Shown: positions 21,667-34,577, counted from the first letter of the stretch. The stretch: 64,000 bases of DNA from Amorphochlora amoebiformis (GCA_054601695.1 BAAHQB010000107.1:186001-250000), one strand, 5' to 3'. A program made the numbers and translations. Notes: generated by a model from the sequence alone, not told the origin.

Positions 21667-21929
21667 TACAGTAATATTACTGTTGAACCATACATACAAA
21701 ACACAAAATATAACTTCACGTTACAATGTTCCTTAAACAGACATGTAGCAATAGATAACCATATGATAGCGCATATATATATATAGATATATATATATAT
21801 ATACCTTATAACAATAGAATGGCAGTGGAGACATCAGAGTTTAAGCCATCGAAATATACGTATGGGCCAAGGGTATCCATAGTCTTCAAGCAGAGTCTGG
21901 AAACCTTAGAAAAACTTGCTGAGATATGA
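7928..21929 (+). CDS. AlkB-type 2OG-Fe(II) dioxygenase with N-terminal helical-repeat-like region (24 exons)
   Basis: Exons: 7928-8211, 8540-8618, 9511-9538, 9779-9818, 10539-10634, 11424-11456, 11579-11602, 11710-11733, 12104-12145, 12390-12435, 12906-12978, 13418-13449, 14753-14797, 15118-15177, 15318-15338, 16164-16237, 16603-16628, 16964-16976 (uncertain microexon), 17372-17423, 17913-17998, 18665-18755, 19708-19761, 20968-21047, 21818-21929. The sum is 1515 nt, 504 aa plus TGA. The C-terminal third has AlkB-family landmarks: YSGKEMAP (~348), [12 protein letters not shown], the iron ligands H395-x-D397 (FHSDPDQG) and H453 (EKYQHAIR), [25 protein letters not shown], and GPRVSIVFK, where R486 should bind 2-oxoglutarate. 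The second C-terminal arginine of AlkB is Lys492. This family oxidatively removes alkyl groups from nucleic acids or proteins; the substrate is unknown here. Residues ~75-300 ([27 protein letters not shown]) resemble organellar OPR/RAP-type helical repeats. Residues 1-30 are hydrophobic then basic, a possible targeting sequence. The dioxygenase half is firm; the small exons at 11579, 11710 and 16964 are weak. Confidence 0.78.
8836..9410 (+). repeat. 22-bp minisatellite in gene 2 intron 2
   Basis: Over 20 degenerate copies of a unit of about 22 bp (GTGTTAATATACGAATATTTAT) with hierarchical 44-110 bp superrepeats. Open frames rich in CVNMRI are readings of this repeat, not protein. Confidence 0.92.
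10190..10770 (+). repeat. Echoes on both sides of gene 2 exon 5
   Basis: Two truncated acceptor-side copies (about 10192-10228 and 10330-10380; CCAAG acceptor followed by the exon start) precede the full exon 10539-10634. One donor-side copy (about 10720-10765; AATCAGATGCTACTACAAATG then GTGCTG) follows it. This is the clearest case of the two-sided rule. Confidence 0.88.
11734..11825 (+). repeat. GGTTAC/GGTTACC hexamer array
   Basis: About 14 repeats of GTTACG/GTTACC, a telomere-like hexamer distinct from TTAGGG, begin at the proposed donor of exon 8 (ATG then GTTACG). Its reading in one frame gives Leu-Arg/Leu-Pro repeats. Confidence 0.85.
12630..12882 (-). mobile_element. tRNA-derived SINE-like element, copy A
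   Basis: Read on the minus strand this begins TGTTAGCGCAGTGG, containing a perfect RNA polymerase III A box (TAGCGCAGTGG), then a weak B box (AGTTGGATTCAA) about 32 nt on, and ends ..CATGCTGTAACA. It is similar over about 250 bp to 36276-36546 on the plus strand. Both copies lie between TA arrays inside introns, antisense to the host gene. The ends TGTTA/TAACA form a short inverted repeat. Confidence 0.75.
12890..13265 (+). repeat. Donor-edge echo of gene 2 exon 11 and ATT/TTA-rich tract
   Basis: The exon tail TGGCACTGGAAAGAG plus GTCATT (about 12964-12985) is repeated at about 13232-13260 as TTGGCACTAGAAGAGGGTCATT. Between them lie TA arrays and an irregular (ATT)n stretch at 13070-13180. 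Confidence 0.75.
13480..14750 (+). repeat. 1.25 kb polypyrimidine intron tract
   Basis: The sense strand runs CTCTCGAACTC, then TTATCTGTTTCCC repeats, then a minisatellite of about 60 bp containing TACACGTGTCTGTTTCTCTCTACCTCTCTCGAGAAG. It occupies most of gene 2 intron 12. The Leu/Ser-rich frames here are not protein. Confidence 0.93.
15495..16480 (+). repeat. Five acceptor-edge echoes and one donor-edge echo of gene 2 exon 16
   Basis: Units at about 15499-15568, 15649-15718, 15808-15880, 15951-16022 and 16102-16140 repeat the acceptor ATTAG and the first 50 nt of the exon (GTAAAGTTAGGTGGTAAAG). Each is cut off at CTGGCATTATATCTATTACA or earlier. The full exon (16164-16237) is last, and a donor-side echo lies at about 16438-16475. 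Confidence 0.93.
16680..16760 (+). repeat. (ATT)n microsatellite
   Basis: About 26 uninterrupted TTA/ATT units in gene 2 intron 17. Confidence 0.97.
16945..17215 (+). repeat. Three copies of a 35-bp unit containing a possible 13-nt microexon
   Basis: TATTATTATGGAGATAGAATAAATAAGTATATA recurs at about 16947, 17066 and 17186 between TA arrays. The segment between the AG and the GTATAT is 13 nt, exactly what is needed to bridge exon 17 (phase 1) to exon 19 (phase 2). Confidence 0.6.
17740..18300 (+). repeat. Echoes of gene 2 exon 20 (Alk[11 protein letters not shown] exon)
   Basis: An upstream near-complete copy (about 17740-17830) has acceptor and body but loses the last 6 nt and the donor to TA. 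The full exon is 17913-17998. A decayed donor-side copy (about 18257-18300, ..CCTCTACTCTGACTCTTCCAGTAG) follows. The upstream copy still encodes the same peptide. Confidence 0.9.
19700..20155 (+). repeat. Three donor-edge echoes of gene 2 exon 22
   Basis: After the full exon 19708-19761, the tail GCATCACTTCTATGTGCGAT.. through ATG and a GT(G/T)AT donor recurs at about 19854-19894, 19992-20027 and 20114-20151. The 18 nt after the acceptor are absent from every echo. Confidence 0.93.
20600..21047 (+). repeat. Three acceptor-edge echoes of gene 2 exon 23
   Basis: TTCTAG plus GAGATGGTTAGAGATTGTCA.. occurs at about 20600-20662, 20714-20780 and 20816-20888 before the full exon 20968-21047. The echoes diverge from the exon after CGCCATTAGA and then share their own tail (TATCCCAATGAACAAATA). 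Confidence 0.93.
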
Positions 21930-22142
21930 AAATTCGAACCCTCTCTAGATAGATATACCAGATAGATATACCAGATAGATATACCAGATATATAGTTCAG
22001 TTCTCCAGTATCGCATTTACTACATCATAATGATTCAATGTGAATATTATTATGCCATCAGGTCATCATTGAATACACAGGGTATTTTAATTTCTCACCT
22101 ACAACTACGTAATAACAACTTTCATGTTACAGACTCATTCTA
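21930..22142. other. Convergent 3' ends of genes 2 and 3
   Basis: Only 213 bp separate the TGA of the AlkB gene from the TAG of the transporter gene. The segment begins with a 17-bp tandem (GATAGATATACCA type) and otherwise looks unique. Both polyadenylation sites must lie here or the transcripts must overlap tail to tail. No clear AATAAA was seen. Confidence 0.5.
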
Positions 22143-23219
22143 CTAGTCACTTGTCATGGAGTATGTCGGGGAGAGAGTGGATTCTGAGACTCCAGACCTG
22201 GCGAATAGACGTTTTACATACCTTTGGGAGGTAGGACTCAGATCCATGTTTATGGGTGCTCTATTGACCCTCTGGTTTTCATACCTTAATCTGCTTGTAC
22301 TCATACACGTGGCACGTATTAATACCATATAATAGTAACTTGTTTCCCCGTAAGATATTGCTACGTAGGCTCTATAACGACTATAATTACTACGTATACT
22401 GGTACGTGACCCTAATACGAAAGCGTAAGTCAGACGTCATTATCTGGTAGTGTGATAGGAGAATTGATATTGTGGTAGTGATATTAAGATTAAGCAATTG
22501 TCACAATTCTCTAGAATTCTGCGCCACGTGTCGGATATTTTAAAATCACCCAAAATACGTGTACGGCGCTCCGCGTGATCATTAGCTAGAGGTTTCAAAC
22601 AAGGTCATGACGTATGGATACGTAGCTAAACAGTCTAGACAGTCGAGAGCCAAATGCCCCCAACAATCATCACAAATGAGACTAGTTTAATACCGATTCC
22701 GTCGACCGCTCGTCCGAAGTTGCAAAGCTAGATATGCGAATGTGATATGTGCATATCTACTTTTTATATTCGATAGATATATGTGAATGTGATATGTGCA
22801 TATCTACTTTTTATATTCGATAGATATGCGAATATGATATGTGCATAATCTACTTTTTATATTCGACAGATATATGTGAATGTGATATGTGCATATCTAC
22901 TTTTTATATTCGATAGATATGCGAATATGATATGTGCATAATCTACTTTTTATATTCGATAGATATATGTGAATGTGATATGTGCATATCTACTTTTATA
23001 TTCGATAGATATGCGAATAGGATATGTGCATATCTATGTGGTTATATGTGTGTTGTAGTTTACTTGGTGAATACAGATTAGATTATGTGCGTGTTGTATG
23101 TATTATATGCATATATAGTCATGAAATATATACATGCTTATATGTAATATATAAATATGTACATCTGTATATACACACACACATAAATACATACATATAT
23201 ATATATATATATATATTAT

Positions 23220-23250
<31 letters not shown>

Positions 23251-23349
23251 ATAATATATTACATCACATAACTTTTATTGGTACACGTATATATTTACCT
23301 AAAAATGTACGCATGAGATATGATTATTCACATGTACATATTGTGTATT

Positions 23350-23390
<41 letters not shown>

Positions 23391-23703
23391 TTTTACATAA
23401 ACTTACTTGAAAGAAGAAAAAGGCCAGAATAAGGTTCGATAACTGCTGCATGCCGCCTAGATATATAATATACATACATACATATATATATATATATAAA
23501 CATATATATATATATATAATATATAGATCTATACATATACATATATATATATATATATATATACATATAATATGTAAATATGTATAATCAAATTGAAATT
23601 ATACACATAAATATACATGTAGATAGATATGTGATTATGTATGTAAAATATACTCATGAGTAATACTGAATGTATATTTTGCATATATATATATATATAT
23701 ATG

Positions 23704-23746
<43 letters not shown>

Positions 23747-24022
23747 GGATGAATACATAATGTGGCATAATGTGTAAATGTATATACATGGCTAAAAATA
23801 TATGTACATACATATATATTATATATACACATACATGATATATGCAATACTATATATATGATTGAGAAATTGCAGATATTTTTTCGCATTATATATGTGT
23901 ATAATTCTATATATATATTATATATATATATATATATATATGATATATGCAATACTATGTACAGATATATGATTGAGAAATTGCAGATATTTTTTCGCAT
24001 TATATATGTGTATAATTCTCTA

Positions 24023-24054
<32 letters not shown>

Positions 24055-24291
24055 GATATATGCAATACTATGTACAGATATATGATTGAGAAATTGCAGA
24101 TATTTTTTCGCATTATTGTATATGTGTATAATTCTATAGGGAAATATAATACACATGTACAGAAGTATATACAACTATATATGTTATATACCATATGTGC
24201 TACAAAACCTACAAATACAAGTATATATATATATATATATATATATTTACATATATATCACATATTGTACATACATATTGGACATATCTGC

Positions 24292-24322
<31 letters not shown>

Positions 24323-24394
24323 TATGTATACACATGCATGTTACCTGTATATGTACACACACACACGCACACACACACACACGCACACACAAAC

Positions 24395-24468
<74 letters not shown>

Positions 24469-24671
24469 ACCTTCGAGAGCGTTGATCACAGATGGCTCGT
24501 AATAGATCTAGAATCAGGATTTAAATTTAAAATTCAAATTTTAAAATTCAAATTTTAAAATTCAAATTTCAAATTCAAAATTCCAATCATGTTGTGTGTC
24601 CGGGTTAAAGTATACATCATTTCTTTCTCGATGTGCACGTGTAAAATTATACTACGTGCGTGATTATCTAA

Positions 24672-24707
<36 letters not shown>

Positions 24708-24822
24708 GTATATATGTACATATCTATATATGTGAATGTGTAACCGAATAAGACGTCATAACTGTAAAAAGTGCCCCCTGGACCATGCAAAGACCGATCT
24801 ACATATATATACATGTATATAA

Positions 24823-24864
<42 letters not shown>

Positions 24865-25071
24865 CGTACACACACACACACATGTATATATATATATATA
24901 CCTATATATATATATATATTATACATATATGTATACATGTGTGTGTATGTATATGTGTATATATATGCTAGTATCCAGATATATACACATACACATATAT
25001 ATATGCTAGTATCCATACTGATAACCCATTGCTTGTGTAAATTATATATAGAAATATGTATAAATACATGA

Positions 25072-25106
<35 letters not shown>

Positions 25107-25127
25107 TTATATATTATATACATACAT

Positions 25128-25193
<66 letters not shown>

Positions 25194-25229
25194 CATATAC
25201 ATGCACGACATATATCTATATATATATAT

Positions 25230-25267
<38 letters not shown>

Positions 25268-25469
25268 GTGTGTACAGACATATACCATATATATATATAT
25301 ATAAATATTTAAATATATATATAATAATATAATTCTATAAAGTTGACCATAGCTACTATCTGCATTCTCCAAGCCCAAGCGACCTCACATACATCAACGT
25401 TTCTCACCATATGCTTATAACCACTCCTGCAAACACACACACATATATATATATATATATGTATGTATG

Positions 25470-25500
<31 letters not shown>

Positions 25501-25579
25501 GTTCATGGTATACTTATAACCAGTTCTTTAAACGTGTATATATATATATATATATACATATTATATATATTTATTTTTA

Positions 25580-25649
<70 letters not shown>

Positions 25650-25908
25650 ACGTACATCTACATGTATGATATACGTCAATGGCGCAAAGAAAAGCAAGAG
25701 AAATATATTGATATGGGAGTGTCATACAGGTATGGGTGTAGGTATACATTTGTGCATATGTGTATACATATCTTCTTTATATATATATTTTTACATGTAT
25801 CGAAATATGAATACATCATCTATGCTTGTAACATGTTACCCCGAAATATACACACACACACACATATATATATATTATATGAACATGTCATCCTGTAACA
25901 TGTTACCC

Positions 25909-25961
<53 letters not shown>

Positions 25962-26139
25962 TATATAGAAATATATACATTACATGTATTATATGTAATA
26001 TATATATATATATATATATATATGGTATATATATATATATTTATTTATTTATATATATATACGTACGTGTATATATATATATTATGTATATGTATATGTG
26101 TGCGTATATATCAATATATACTATGTTGAGGTATCGACA

Positions 26140-26181
<42 letters not shown>

Positions 26182-26993
26182 ATACATATATATATATATA
26201 TATCTATATATATTTATTAAATATAAACCATGTTGAGGTATCGATTTGACCGCTTTCGATTCTTCCTTATATATATATATATATTAGATATATTCGATAT
26301 ATATATATTAGATATATATATATATATTATATATATATATATATATATTATTATTTAATATAAACCATGTTGAGGTATCGATTTGGCCGCTTTCGATTCT
26401 TCCTTATATATATATATATTAGATATATTCGATATATATATATATATTAGATATATATATATATATTATTATTATTAAATATAAACCATGTTGAGGTATC
26501 GATTTGATCGCTTTCGATTCTTCCTTATATATATATATATTAGATATATTCGATATATATATATATTAGATATATATATATATATATATATATTATTATT
26601 AAATATAAACCATGTTGAGGTATCGATTTGACCGCTTTCGATTCTTCCTCATATATATATATATATATATATTAGATATATTCGATATATATATATTAGA
26701 TATATATATATATATTATTAAATATAAACCATGTTGAGGTATCGATTTGACCGCTTTCGATTCTTCCTTATATATATATATTAGATATATGCGATATATA
26801 TATATTAGATATGTGTATATTAGATATATATATATATATATATATATATTATTATTAAATATAAACCATGTTGAGGTATCGATTTGACCGCTTTCGATTC
26901 TTCCTTCCTCTATAGAATCCACCTATATATATATATATCATATATATATATATATATATAATATATATATATATATTTATATATATATGTATA

Positions 26994-27034
<41 letters not shown>

Positions 27035-27130
27035 GTATTTGTATGCATACATAAAAACTATATATTGACATTTACACATACATACATACATCCATATGTA
27101 TATATATATATATATATATACATATACATG

Positions 27131-27184
<54 letters not shown>

Positions 27185-27307
27185 GTATGTATGTTTACAA
27201 GAATAGTTTGCGACTTGTCACCAGGGCTCTGCATGTCAACCTATCCACGTAAATACATGTATATATATATATATATATACTATACATATATATATATATA
27301 TATTATA

Positions 27308-27376
<69 letters not shown>

Positions 27377-27575
27377 ATATATATACGTACTATATATTTA
27401 TAAATAAATCAATATATACATATATATATATATAAATACATGTACATACATACGTACATATACATACATATATATATATATATATTAAATATATTTATAC
27501 TTATGTACATACTGGAATGAGTACATACAAACATATACATTTATACATATATATATATATATATAGTTATATATA

Positions 27576-27619
<44 letters not shown>

Positions 27620-27723
27620 TATATATTTATATGCATGACATACATTCAATACATACACACATACACACAATACACATATACCGGAATAAATACATACATA
27701 TTGTATAATATATATAAATAGCC

Positions 27724-27762
<39 letters not shown>

Positions 27763-28019
27763 GATCCCCCCCTATATATACATATATTTGTAACATACAT
27801 ACTTACCAGAATGAGTACATACACACATACACACGTACAACACACATATACCGGAATAAATACATACATATTATATAATATATATAAATAACTATATATA
27901 TACATATATTTGTTACATACATATCAGAATGAGTACATACACACATACACACGCACAACGCACATATACCGGAATAAATACATACATATTATATAATATA
28001 AAAAAGGAACCATATACAC

Positions 28020-28059
<40 letters not shown>

Positions 28060-28097
28060 CCGGAATAAATGCTAGTTTACGGGATCTTTGAGGCGGA

Positions 28098-28178
<81 letters not shown>

Positions 28179-28230
28179 CATATATGTATATATACCGGAA
28201 TAAATGCATGTGGACGGGATCTTTGAGGCG

Positions 28231-28276
<46 letters not shown>

Positions 28277-28317
28277 ATATCCCGGAATAAATGCAAGTTT
28301 ACGGGATCTTTGAGGCG

Positions 28318-28356
<39 letters not shown>

Positions 28357-28465
28357 GGAATAAATGCAAGTGGAGGGGATCTTTGAGGCGGAAATGCGAC
28401 GATATAGACCAATGCACTTAGGGCATTACCCAGACGGCTGGAAACAAATTATATATGTCTAGAAC

Positions 28466-28506
<41 letters not shown>

Positions 28507-28818
28507 TTACATAGATAGATTTAATTAAGGTAGGGCATTACCCAGACGGCTGGAAACAAAACATGTATGTCTAGAACATATATATATATATTATATATAT
28601 ATATCAATATATATATATATATATATATTACATAGATAGATTTAATTAAGGTAGGGCATTACCCAGACGGCTGGAAACAAAATATGTATGTCTAGAACAT
28701 ATATATATATATTATATATATATATATATCAATATATATATATATATATATTACATAGATAGATTTAATTAAGGTAGGGCATTACCCAGACGGCTGGAAA
28801 CAAAATATGTATGTCTAG

Positions 28819-28887
<69 letters not shown>

Positions 28888-29104
28888 CATAGATAGATTT
28901 AATTAAGGTAGGGCATTACCCAGACGGCTGGAAACAAAATATGTATGTCTAGAACATATATATATATATTATATATATATATATATATCAATATATATAT
29001 ATATATATATATTACATAGATAGATTTAATTAAGGTAGGGCATTACCCAGACGGCTGGAAACAAAATATGTATGTCTAGAACATATATATATATATATAA
29101 ATAC

Positions 29105-29150
<46 letters not shown>

Positions 29151-29179
29151 CATATATATATTTAATTAAGGTATATTTA

Positions 29180-29222
<43 letters not shown>

Positions 29223-29296
29223 AATATAAATACATGATATACGTATGTACTGCAGTATTACCTAAGGACAAACAAACGAAATTCTCCATCGATATA

Positions 29297-29351
<55 letters not shown>

Positions 29352-29607
29352 ACATGCATAATACATGGTAAAATATGAATAATACATAGCATACTACGAG
29401 TAATACATGATATACGTATATAGTGTATGGATTACCTAAGGACAAAAAACCGAAAAACTTCCTGTATTTCTCCATCGCTGGGATTCTTATCATTTCGCTG
29501 TGAAACACCCCGAACATTCTTATATGTTACCTGTAATATATATATATGTATTTGTTTTATGTATAAAAATGTATATATATATATATATCTATATGTTGAA
29601 TTATATA

Positions 29608-29658
<51 letters not shown>

Positions 29659-29663
29659 TTATT

Positions 29664-29749
<86 letters not shown>

Positions 29750-29753
29750 TATA

Positions 29754-29830
<77 letters not shown>

Positions 29831-29942
29831 AATATATATATATATATATATGTATATATCTCTTACATCTATCCAGCATACATACATGTATACATATATA
29901 TTACATATATATATGTGCATATATATATATATGTATATATGT

Positions 29943-29991
<49 letters not shown>

Positions 29992-30621
29992 CATATCCAT
30001 TTATCAATACCAAAAAAAACATTTTCAAACCTCATGCAGGATAAGATCGTATATACAAACCCCAAGCTCTGTGATTAACAACCTTTAATTCAACTGTACT
30101 AATAATCACTTCCAGGGTTAGGGTTAGGGTTAGGGTTAGGGATAAGGTTAGGATCAGATTATTCAGCATGTCTTAGTCCGAGGACCATTGACTCCTCCGC
30201 AGGGTGGTTAGGGTTAGGGTTAGGGCTAGGGTTAGGGTTAGGGTTAGGGTTAGGATCAGATTATTCAGCATGTCTTAGTCCTAGGACCATTGACTCCTCC
30301 ACAGAGTGGGGCTATAGTGCTGTTAGGGATAACAGTAGATCGTGGTGTTGGGGGTGTTGAGTGTTATAGTGGTGGTGCGTGCTGCTGTGGTGGTGTGTTG
30401 GGGGCATGGATGCGAGTAGGGTTGGGGTTAGCGTTAGGGTTAGGGTTAGGGTTAGGGTTAGGGTTAGGGTTAGGGTTGCAAGGATAGCACTCGCGTGGAG
30501 TTTGAGTTAGGGCGTTGGGGGAGGGTTTTGAATATACATCGAAATAGGATTAGGGTTAGGGTTAGGGTTAGGGTTAGGGTTAGAAAGTGGAATTAGGGTT
30601 ACGGTTAGGGTTTATACATAC

Positions 30622-30664
<43 letters not shown>

Positions 30665-30802
30665 CGTAATCCCAGTTGTTCAGTATAAGACAGGCCGATA
30701 TATAATTATATATATATATATATATATATAGATATATATATATATATGTATATCAATATAAATGTATACATGTATGTATGTATATGTATATTTGTATATG
30801 TG

Positions 30803-30844
<42 letters not shown>

Positions 30845-30872
30845 TATATACACACACAGACACACACACACA

Positions 30873-30940
<68 letters not shown>

Positions 30941-31141
30941 ATAGCATACCGCCGGTTATGCAGTATAAGACGGCTGGAGAGTACCAAAAGTCTCTACTAG
31001 CAAACCTAATATATATATATATATATAAATATATATATAAATATTTTATATATATATTATATATATATATACATGTATATATATATATATATCTGTATGT
31101 ATGCATGTATTAAATATACACATTTTACGTATATATATATA

Positions 31142-31181
<40 letters not shown>

Positions 31182-31386
31182 ATATATGTTATAAAACATA
31201 CACAAATATCTCTATTTTGATTGATTCATATGTAAAAATGTAATATACATATATATATATATACATATATATATATACATATATATATATATATCTTCTT
31301 CAACGTATGTTAATATTTTTATATGTAAATACATATATACACATTTACACATGCAGAACTACCAATATAAATTGAGTTAGGTCAAC

Positions 31387-31426
<40 letters not shown>

Positions 31427-31471
31427 AGTATATATTCATATCATATTCAAACACACACACACACACACACG

Positions 31472-31519
<48 letters not shown>

Positions 31520-32167
31520 AATACATACATATAAAATTGCAAAATATAAAAATAAACTTCTTGGAGAGCTATATCTACACCACAAACACACACACACATA
31601 TATATATATATATACACACATACATATATACATATAAACCTACAAATATATAACTCATTACTTCGAGAGGTCTCCTTGGGCAGCGGGCAGTAGTCCACCG
31701 ACCTTAAAGTTACGCTTAGGCTTAGAGGGTTAAGGCTTAGGCTTAGAGGGTTAAGGTTTAGGCTTAGGATTAGGGTTAGAGGGTTAAGGTTAGGTTAGAA
31801 GGTTAGGGTTAGGGTTGGGTTAGAGGGTTGGGGTTAGAGGGTTGGAGGTAGAGAGTTGATTTGAGAATATTTACTTTTTTATTTTTATCTAATTAAAAAG
31901 GCGTGGATATGTATATGGTGGCATGCTAGATTTGAATTCAAATCATCCTCATCGATATTGTATTAGTTTTATATATTATAATATATATATATAATATATA
32001 TATATTATATATATATATATCTATATATATTATATATGTATATATATATATATATATAGTTAGTTACGGTCAGAGGTTAATAGGGTTAGCGTCAGATTAA
32101 GTTTGGGGGTTACGGTTACGTAAGAGGATATGAACACATACAAATACTTATACATACATTCATACAT

Positions 32168-32198
<31 letters not shown>

Positions 32199-32401
32199 TA
32201 TGTTCATCTTATTTGTTTGTAGGTAATATATATATATATATATTTATGTATAAACATATCTATAAATACATATAAAGCATATTATATCGTATACACACAT
32301 AGATGTACACATACAAATACATACATATACACACATATATATATTACACATATATATATACATATATATATACATATATATATATTTATTAATACATACG
32401 T

Positions 32402-32454
<53 letters not shown>

Positions 32455-33308
32455 TATACCGTAATTAACACGATGGATAGGAGATGCCAGGGCTTAATAA
32501 TAACGCTAACGAAAAATTAATTTTTTTTTTTTCGTAAATATCTTTCTCATTCTTTTCGATATTTATCTCCCTGTAATCTTTAGCACTGAACTACGCCATT
32601 CCTCCATTACCCTAACCCTAACCCTAACCCTAACCCTAACCCTAACCTAACCCTGAGTCAATGGTCCTAGGACTAAGACATGCTGAATAATCTGATCCTA
32701 ACCCCAACCCTAACCCTAACCCAACAACAGCCCCACTCTGTGGAGGAGTCAATGGTCCTAGGACTAAGATATGCTGAATAATCTGATCCTAACCCTAACC
32801 CTAGCCCTAACCCTAACCCTAACCACTCTGTGGAGGAGTCAATGGTCCTAGGACTAAGACATGCTGAATAATCTGATCCTAACCCTAACCCTAACCCTAA
32901 CCCTAGCCCTAACCCTAACCCTAACCACTCTGTGGAGGAGTCAATGGTCCTAGGACTAAGACATGCTGAATAATCTGATCCTAACCCTAACCCTAACCCT
33001 AACCCTAGCCCTAACCCTAACCCTAACCACCCTGTGGAGGAGTCAATGGTCCTAGGACTAAGACATGCTGAATAATCTGATCCTAACCCAACAACACGAT
33101 CCGCTGTGATCGCAAACAGCTTGAATCAATGGTCCTCGGGCTAAGACATGCTGAATAATCTGATCCTAACCTCTAATCCCAACCCTAACCACTAATCCTA
33201 ACCCTAATCGCTGAGTCAGAGCGCTTGTAAGAGCTTCCGAACGAAAAAAGAGCGTGTTCTACGCTTGAAATTCAAATCCTATTTCATAATTTTCCAACTC
33301 TTAACCCC

Positions 33309-33347
<39 letters not shown>

Positions 33348-33356
33348 ATATACTTC

Positions 33357-33389
<33 letters not shown>

Positions 33390-33434
33390 TATATATATAT
33401 TGTTATATATAATATATATATATATATATTTTAT

Positions 33435-33503
<69 letters not shown>

Positions 33504-34500
33504 CATATATTTATCCACAGATTCGACTTGAATTCGAAAAGATATACTAACCTAAACCGTTTACCGTAACCCTAACGCTAACCCTAACCCTAACCCTAAC
33601 CCTAACCCTAACCCTAACCCTAACCCTAGCGAAACCTATCATCCAAGCCCAAGAGGGATAATGTAGTCGATATTGGTACCATCCACACAGCAGAAAGCTA
33701 GGGTTAGGGTTAGGGTTAGGGTTAGGGTTAGGGTTAGGGTTAGGGTTAGGATCAGATTATTCAGCACGTCGTAGTCCGAGGACCATAGACTCCTCCACAG
33801 TTAGGGTTAGGGTTAGGCTTAGGGTTAGGGTTAGGGTTAGGGTTAGGGTTTAGGGCTAGGGATAGGGTTAAGGTTAGCTTGAGTAGAATGTGTTGTAGAG
33901 CTGTGGTTACGGTTCGGGTTAGGGTAAGTGCAAACATTGGGTTAGGGTTGTCTTGATTAGGGTTAGGGTTATCTTGATTAGGGTTAAGGTTAGGGTTAGC
34001 TTGGTTAGTGTTACGGTTAGGGTTAGCACTAGGGTTAGGGTTAGGGTTAGGGTTAGGGTTAGGGTTAGGGTTAGGATGAGATTATTCAGCATGTCTTAGT
34101 CCGAGGACTATTGACTGCTTCACAGTGTGGGGCTATATTGCTGTTTGGGATCGCAGCAGATTGTGGTAAGGGTTAGGGTTAGGGTTAGGGTTAGGGTAAG
34201 GGTTAGGGATAGGGTTAGAGTAAGCTTGGGTAGAGTAGGGGCTAGGGTTAGGTTTCAGGTTTAGGTTAGGAAGGTCAGGGTTAGAGTTAGGGTCAGGGTT
34301 AGGACTCGGACTAGTATTGGTTATGGTTCGTTAGGGTTAGGGTTAGGGTTAGGGTTAGCGTTAGGGTTAGGGTTAGGGTTACCTGTAGGAGGGGGGTGAT
34401 AACGGTCGAGCTTTCGGTTTCGAAGGCTTTGGTCTCGAGGAGAAATGAGAGAAAGTATACTATGCCCTGAAAACAATGGAGCTCACTTATATATTCGTGC

Positions 34501-34535
<35 letters not shown>

Positions 34536-34577
34536 TATATATATATATATTATATATTCGTGCACAAATATATATAT

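Noticed and set aside
21664-21785. Alternative last exon of gene 2 (frame with [10 protein letters not shown])
   Set aside because: It is in phase, but the next exon at 21818 supplies the GPRVSIVFK motif that an AlkB domain needs, so the latter is preferred.
23835-24145. Exon reading [16 protein letters not shown] in gene 3
   Set aside because: It can be entered in phase from exon 21 but leaves in a phase that gives a less membrane-like exon 22. The three-copy array is also untypical of echoes, because each copy contains the whole segment.
28380-28470. Plus-strand exon reading [18 protein letters not shown]
   Set aside because: The minus-strand reading has a much better acceptor (TTTGTTTCCAG), a proper donor, correct phase with both neighbours and the echo polarity of a minus gene.
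29430-29500. Plus-strand terminal exon reading [14 protein letters not shown]
   Set aside because: The minus-strand frame joins in phase with exons 14 and 16 and explains the downstream echo at 29246-29292.
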